Below are positions 8,501 to 13,020 of a DNA stretch of 13,020 bases, in pieces; position 1 is the stretch's first letter, and each line of letters starts with the position of its first letter. The DNA is from Larix sibirica (Eukaryota; Streptophyta; Pinopsida; Pinales; Pinaceae). The notes under the pieces are model-generated. The model worked only from the letters and a program-made list of their open reading frames with translations, did no database searches and was not told where the DNA came from. Where the stretch lies: positions 1 to 13,020 of the forward strand of contig NWUY0303925685.1 in assembly GCA_004151065.3 (NCBI GenBank). Reading direction: 5' to 3'. The position numbers were made by a program, and so were the translations under genes.

Positions 8501-9570
8501 GGCATATGGGTTTCATTAGAATGTTTTGAGCAATATATATGTGTCTAGGGATGCTAAGCATGTTTAAGGGATGAAACCTTCAGATTCTTCCCTAAAAGAA
8601 GATTCTAGGCATCCATGGACAATAGGAACACTTAAAACAACCACATATGGCTTCCCAAGGTATACATGGCTTATGAATGGAGTTGTAAAATCCATTAGCT
8701 GGTTTTGAACAATTGATACATATGGATCTCAAGGCCTTAAAAATGATCAAGGGAAGAATCCCATGCCTTAGGCCCTAAAAGAAGCTACAAGGCATGTAAG
8801 GCCATGGAAACTCCCTCGAAGCACCATACATGACATCTAAAGGATATCCTTGGCCTCTCCAAAAGGATGTATGTTCCTTTACTAGGTTTTGAACATTATA
8901 TATGGGTCTCAGGGTTTGTCATTGTCAAGGGAGGAAATCGTTGGGGCCTTATCCTATAAAAGGATTTTATAGACATCTAATGCCAAACATGATGCCTCAA
9001 ATCACCATACATGTGTTCCCAAGGGTATACTCGGTTTATGTGTGGGGATCTCGTAGATAACATTAGGTATGGATCGCAAGACCCTAGACATGGTTGCGAG
9101 TTGAAACTTGTGACTTAGTCCCTAAAGGAATCTTTTAAGCATCAAAGGCCAAGAATAATGCTTAAAAGCATAACACATGATCTCTTGAGAGTATCTTTGG
9201 CTTCAAGTGTGGGTACATGTGGCATTATGAGTTTTTGAGTGCTAAGTATGAGTCTTAGCACCCTGGATGTGGTTGGGGGAAAACATGGACCTTAGGTTGT
9301 AAAAGTAGCTTTTAGGCATCCAAAGCCATAAATAACATCTCAAAGCACCCAATGTGTCCTCTTGAGGATATCCTTGGTTTCCAAGTGGGGATATTAATGA
9401 CATTAGGAAGTTGTGACGACTAGGTATGGGTCTCGGGGCCATGGACATGGTCGAGGGAGTAAACCAATACCTTAGGCCCTAAGCAAATATTCTAGTAATC
9501 TTGGGCTAAGAACAATTATTCTAACCACCACACATCACTTTCGAGGGTATCCTTGGCCTCTATGTTTGGA
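5541..9570. repeat. Degenerate satellite-like tandem array, 23 units of about 179 bp
   Basis: The unit is recognised by landmarks in fixed order: GGATAT-GGCACCATTAGGA, GGTTTTGAGCACTAGGTATG, a GGTCTCGGGGCCTTGGACAT block, AAGGGAGGAAAC, CCTTAGGCCCTAAAGGAAG, TCTAGGCATCCAAGGCC, CCTCAAACCACCACACATG, and GAGGGTATCCTTGGCCTCT. Using the ATTAGG landmark, copies sit at 5554, 5714, 5894, 6067, 6225, 6404, 6581, 6760, 6940, 7124, 7303, 7481, 7660, 7838, 7999, 8157, 8337, 8515, 8694, 8878 (shifted), 9062, 9224 and 9402. Of the 22 intervals, 13 are 177-180 bp and five are 158-162 bp. Divergence is high: 6751-6790 and 7651-7690, exactly 900 bp apart, differ at 9 of 40 positions. Units keep one orientation. 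Open frames inside the array (7021-7203 plus; 8069-8254 and 9242-9448 minus) are readings of repeat units. The unit length is like that of many plant satellites, but no known family is recognised and centromere function is not implied. Confidence 0.95.
9062..9223. repeat. Array unit with a clean 17-bp internal deletion
   Basis: In full-length units TAGGAGGTTTTGAGCAC is followed by TAGGTATGG. This unit reads ATTAGGTATGG, so one TAGG and the 13 bp between the two TAGG copies are missing. The interval to the next unit is 162 bp, which equals 179 minus 17. The product fits slippage or recombination between the two TAGG copies. Confidence 0.8.
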
Positions 9571-9590
9571 ATGTTTCATTGTGTTTCATT
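9571..9590. repeat. 10-bp tandem duplication at the right edge of the array
   Basis: ATGTTTCATT at 9571-9580 is followed directly by GTGTTTCATT, a 9-of-10 match. It sits where the array sequence stops. It could be a junction scar or coincidence. Confidence 0.6.
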
Positions 9591-10424
9591 TAGTGAGGCA
9601 TAATGTGCACATACAATTAATTTCACAATAAGATAAAAGTAGGAAAAAATAAGAACATATACTTGAAAAAAAATTATAAGAAGAACATAGGGATGTTGCT
9701 CAAATTTGAAACAATTCACCAATAACAAGTTGAGTCATCATGAAATGCTATTCGTCCATCTTGCTAAGCTTCCTTCACCATCCTTCACCACCATATATTA
9801 TGGCAGTCTCTCCCTCTCTTGAATTTATGGACATATATCATGATTCTACTAAGCATAATTATACTAAATTAAAGATTAATATATTAATTTCTTTAGTCTT
9901 TATTTGAGGGAACATGTTATTTCTTTCTTTAATTTGATCATAATTCTCTATTAAAGACATGGCATGTTAATATATCTATATTAATCTTAGTTATATTGGT
10001 ATTATTATGCAAATTATATCGAAGTTTTATCAGGATTAAAATTTAAAGACATTACAAAAATATAAACATATATATACATAAATATATTATATTATTACTT
10101 ACTTATAGCATAGCATACTTATATACATAAATTAATTAGAATAAAACAAACTAATCAAGTTAAATAACATAAAGTTAACCAATTCAAACCCAATAAAAAT
10201 ACAAAGTTTTATTACCTAGTTAACCTCTCAAAAAACTCACAATCTTAGATAATCTATGGTTGTGATTATTTTTTAGATTTATAAAAGTGCCAAACTTTAT
10301 AAAATTTCACAGTGTTCACGGAGTTATATTCCTTCCTAAAACATAATCCCTTTATTCTTATTCTAAAAAAAAATTACTTACTTCATATTCTCTTTATCCT
10401 TATTTATAAACTAATATTCACTTC
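9591..10424. other. Very AT-rich spacer with small tandem duplications
   Basis: No gene is recognised. The 10-mer TCCTTCACCA occurs twice in tandem at 9771-9780 and 9781-9790. The rest is AT-rich low-complexity DNA with many TATATA and AAAT runs, and no open frame of 60 codons. Confidence 0.65.
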
Positions 10425-10480
10425 ATGAGAATTAATAATTTTATATATTACTATGAGAATTAATAATTTTATATATTACT
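10425..10480. repeat. Perfect 28-bp tandem duplication
   Basis: The 28 bp beginning ATGAGAATTAATAATTTTAT and ending TATTACT at 10425-10452 are repeated without change at 10453-10480. This is a recent slippage-type event. The flanks also share related blocks (ACATAATCCCTTTATTCTTA near 10340 and ACATAGGGCCTTTACTCTTA near 10487), hinting at an older duplication around it. Confidence 0.92.
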
Positions 10481-11098
10481 ATTAAAACATAGGGCCTTTA
10501 CTCTTATTTATAAAATAAATACTTTTTTCTTCATTAACAATATTATATATAAAATAAATTCATTTCAAAAAAATGAAATCTAAAAATTTATTAAAAAAAC
10601 AAACTCATGAAAGTGGATTTCTTTTTAATATATTAAAATATGTGAACTTCATCAGAATCAAAATCAATATTAAAATCGATCTCACAAAACGAGTTTCATG
10701 AATGATTAGAAAAATCAACTTATAAAAATTAAAAGCATTCTCTATTTAATTAAATATGTTCTAATTTGACTCGATAGTATATATCGTTTTCTGGCCTTTG
10801 GAAATGATGTTACATTATTTTATACTTTACGTTAATCTTTTATTTGGTCTTTATGTTAATTTTTTATTTGGTATTTCAAAATGACGAGACGACACTTTTT
10901 TATTAGTCTCCGACTTAAAGTAAAGATTATTGTTTTCATTTTTTCATTAATTTTATGGCAGTATATTTAATATCTTAATATTTATAAGGTGTAGCTAAAG
11001 TTTTGGTTTATTTTTTTATTTCTATATAAATATTTTTCAAATCTGATTGGTGCTATACTATGAAAATTATTAAAAAAATTAACTAAAAAATTAAAAAA
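10481..11098. other. AT-rich spacer with a 24-bp-period direct repeat
   Basis: No gene is recognised. GTTAATCTTTTATTTGGT at 10831-10848 is followed by GTTAATTTTTTATTTGGT at 10855-10872, 17 of 18 identical. The sequence after it (CAAAATGACGAGACGACAC, then a TTAGTC block near 10900) has the flavour of dispersed non-coding plant repeats with ATTTGGT and TTAGTC phrases. I cannot assign a family. Confidence 0.5.
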
Positions 11099-11172
11099 AA
11101 AGTTTTCTAACGTGAATGCAAGGAAACCTCCCTCAATGTAAGGAGGAAAACTTTCTTTTTTTTTTTTTTTTT
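11099..11172. repeat. Possible foldback: inverted repeat flanked by A and T tracts
   Basis: AAAGTTTTC at 11099-11107 is the exact reverse complement of GAAAACTTT at 11146-11154. A-rich DNA precedes the left arm and a run of 17 T (11156-11172) follows the right arm, so the arms could extend with mismatches. The 38-nt interior includes CCTCC and GGAGG, which could pair instead. It may be a tiny foldback or MITE remnant, or a chance product of homopolymer tracts. The 95-codon minus frame at 10982-11269 crosses it, is rich in Lys, Glu, Phe and Asn from these tracts, and is not called as a gene. Confidence 0.4.
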
Positions 11173-11367
11173 CTGATTTCATTCTTTTTTTTTGCTTATT
11201 CCCTGCTGATAGGTTGCTTCCATCTAAGGGAAATTCTTCTAATGTAAATCGATTTTTCTCTTTTTCCACAAGCTAAAATCTAGTAAAGGATTGAGATCCT
11301 TTCTCTCTTCATTGTCCTATTCTCTTATTCAAAAATGTACAAAGCAGGTTGAGTTTTAACGGGGCTT
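11173..11367. other. Non-coding spacer, nothing recognised
   Basis: A second T run (9 T, 11185-11193) and pyrimidine-rich sequence lie here. This is where the very AT-rich DNA gives way to the more balanced DNA on the right. Confidence 0.5.
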
Positions 11368-11597
11368 GGCTCCAAGGATCTCAAAATCGTGGCTATATAG
11401 GCATTGCTACAAAGCTAAGAGCCAAGGTTGTTATGGTTGTTACATGTATACTTTTCAATCCCCCCTTGGCCCACAATCACCATGCAACAATACATACATA
11501 AGTTCGATTTCATTAGGGGTGTGCAGGGCATACAAAGATGCACTCCACCCATTTAGTGAGGTCGCAACAAGAGTGAGAAGAGAGGCTCCAAGGATCT
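11368..11597. repeat. 14-bp direct repeats bounding a 202-bp segment
   Basis: GGCTCCAAGGATCT occurs at 11368-11381 and again at 11584-11597. The offset is 216 bp, a multiple of three, so a 77-codon frame starting with TTG at 11366 encodes APRI near both ends and stops just after the second copy. The frame has no ATG at its start and no domain I recognise, so I do not call it a gene. The repeats are too long for a typical 4-6 bp LTR target duplication but could mark a LINE-like or other insertion, or a chance duplication. Confidence 0.6.
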
Positions 11598-12901
11598 AAA
11601 CGCATCAATGGGTGTGGGACATCTAAGATTCTTAGGCATGTTACTCTATAAATTGATTCTTTAGTGACCTCCACAGTTAATCCTCATACTGTAGTAGTAT
11701 TTTCTATGAAATTGGTGATCGAAGTCTATGGCAATTGTGTTGCTATATCCACAAAGCCTGTCGAAGAATTACATCCATCCCACCTACTGAAAGATTGAAT
11801 TAGTATAAAAACCCTATACTTTTGTTGTATGCTATATATTAGGAGCAAGTGAAAAAGATCGCTAATATTGGAGGATTATGGTAGCCGTAATGTATGACAA
11901 ACTCTGATTGATATCTGACTTACAATAGACATATATTAAAAATAACAATGCACGGATAACTCCATACATTTGTTGCATCAATACTCTCGTAATTTCATGA
12001 ATTGCAATGTGCTTTTCACTTTAGATTTAGTATCGGATGCATCTAAGAAATCCCCTAAAAACACGGCTACAAAATATTTTGTTGAATAGATACTAGACAC
12101 ACTTTTGTGCTCTAATTTCGTGGCCATAAAATTGTGCTTAATGATTTATCAAGTTGTCTGGAAAAAAATGGAAGCGCACTACACAAGCATCACTAACAAG
12201 CTAGGAATATATGTGCACTTTGTGAGAAGCAGAGGCCTAGCAAAGAGGTAAACCTAGATTCATAATGGCCATTCAATTGTTTCTTCGTACTCAATTAGAG
12301 CAACTCTCACATTGATTTTGGTTGTGGAAGGAGACAAAGTAGTTTATCTCGTGAGATCTATCACAATTCACATGTCATTGTTGCTCCCATTTAGATTCCT
12401 TCTTGTAATTTCAAAGACGAACTCATTCTAGGTGTCCACTGGACTAGGAATACACCGGTGTAGACAATCCTGGGGCAAGGACTGTCAATTTGGAACTCTT
12501 TTTTTTTCTTATTAGGGTCAAGACTCTTGTAAGGTCATGAATGCCCATCTCCTCTAAAAGAAAATATACAAATTATGTTCGTCCATATTTGGACTTATTT
12601 GTCAAACTCTTCCTAGGTTCCTCATATGCATATAGTTGGCGTTATTTCATCAAGTCAATGAAGCCATTGGCAACATGTTCATTATCTGTAAAAGGTCTCA
12701 CTTTAGTCATGCAGGAGACTCCAGTATTCCAAGCACCTCTTTCATAATGGTCGAGATAAAAGGTACAAAAAATTGTTAATCCCTTGTAATTTGGATGGGA
12801 AACAATGCCTTTCAATGGCCACTTCAAGTGAGGTTGAACTATCTTGCAATTTCTGCTAACATTATGGAAATTGGCATGTTTGTTGTTGTTTAGCATTTCT
12901 T
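11598..12901. other. Less AT-rich, apparently single-copy stretch without a readable gene
   Basis: CpG sites are scattered through this stretch and the composition is more balanced than at 9591-11340, as might be seen in old coding or element interior. Short frames exist: 49 codons on minus around 11980-12130, 68 codons on plus at 12541-12747, and 102 codons on minus at 12642-12950. The last two overlap on opposite strands, so at most one could be real, and neither has a motif I recognise. The 102-codon frame also crosses the possible LTR start at 12902. A perfect 12-bp palindrome, TACACCGGTGTA, is at 12451-12462. I found no reverse transcriptase, integrase or gag motif. Confidence 0.5.
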
Positions 12902-13020
12902 TGTAACGTCCCCTCCTGCCTTCCAAATGCAGGGAAGAGAACATGACCAATCATACGAGGCTTTTGACAGACTTAACCCCAATATTCTTTCTTTTACTCA
13001 TAAATTCATAACAATTAAAA
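12902..13020 (+). mobile_element. Possible start of an LTR running out of the window
   Basis: The sequence TGTAACGTCCCCTCC begins at 12902. Many plant Ty3-gypsy LTRs begin with TGTAAC followed by a C-rich stretch of the CRYCCC type, and this fits. No purine tract precedes it, so if real it would be a 5' LTR or a solo LTR and not the 3' LTR of a plus-strand element. The far end, primer-binding site and target duplication lie outside the window, so the call rests on the opening motif alone. Confidence 0.3.

Noticed and set aside
5541-9570. CRISPR array
   Set aside because: The units are about 179 bp and diverged over their whole length. There are no short identical repeats alternating with unique spacers, and the DNA looks eukaryotic.
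5541-9570. Functional centromere satellite
   Set aside because: Unit length alone is suggestive, but only 23 strongly diverged units are present and no CENH3 or cytological evidence can be had from sequence.
10982-11269. 95-codon minus-strand frame rich in Lys and Glu
   Set aside because: The composition comes from A/T homopolymer tracts, and the frame crosses the foldback and the T17 run.
12642-12950. 102-codon minus-strand frame, the longest in the window
   Set aside because: It overlaps an opposite-strand frame and crosses a possible LTR start, with no recognisable domain. I keep it as non-coding, with some doubt.
1-13020. tRNA or rRNA genes and telomere repeats
   Set aside because: I saw no B-box-like GGTTCGANTCC with a partner A box, no conserved rRNA block, and no tandem TTTAGGG run.

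Overview
This window looks like gene-free nuclear DNA from a plant with a large, repeat-rich genome. It is AT-rich throughout. It has no tRNA- or rRNA-like stretch, no bacterial operon layout, and no open frame longer than about 100 codons. The plant assignment rests on one degraded element near 4364-4630. Read on the minus strand, it has the layout of a plant Ty1-copia-type LTR: a TATAAATAG box, then an LTR end, then a primer-binding site resembling the initiator-tRNA(Met) sequence. A sequence resembling plant Ty3-gypsy LTR starts at 12902 is weaker support. I cannot name the species or lineage. None of the open frames shows a recognisable domain, and several lack an ATG or lie inside repeats, so I annotate no protein-coding gene.

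Layout. 1-1540 is AT-rich non-coding DNA with a small 36-bp-period direct repeat at 681-736. 1541-1860 is a compositional island, about 42% GC over 1561-1860, with 15 CpG in 320 bp set in much more AT-rich, CpG-poor DNA. 1861-2970 is featureless. 2971-3206 holds a diverged direct duplication with a 130-bp period. 3207-4363 is featureless apart from possible degraded retroelement interior near its right end. 4364-4630 is the LTR and primer-binding-site remnant. 5152-5385 is a diverged pair of about 113-bp direct repeats.

The centrepiece is 5541 to about 9570: a previously unannotated, strongly diverged tandem array of 23 units with a modal length of 178-180 bp. It begins and ends in the same repeat phase. 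Its spacing resembles that of plant satellites of nucleosomal unit length, but the units differ a great deal from each other, so the array looks old and is not being actively homogenised. The units carry near-concentric dyad symmetries, recurrent 17-20 bp internal deletions, and CpG sites that appear to have decayed to TG/CA.

9571-11340 is very AT-rich, with short recent duplications (a perfect 28-bp tandem duplication at 10425-10480) and a possible foldback structure at 11099-11172. 11341-12901 is less AT-rich, apparently unique DNA with no readable gene. The window ends in a possible LTR start at 12902.

No genes act together here. The content is satellite-like repeat, retroelement debris and intergenic spacer.
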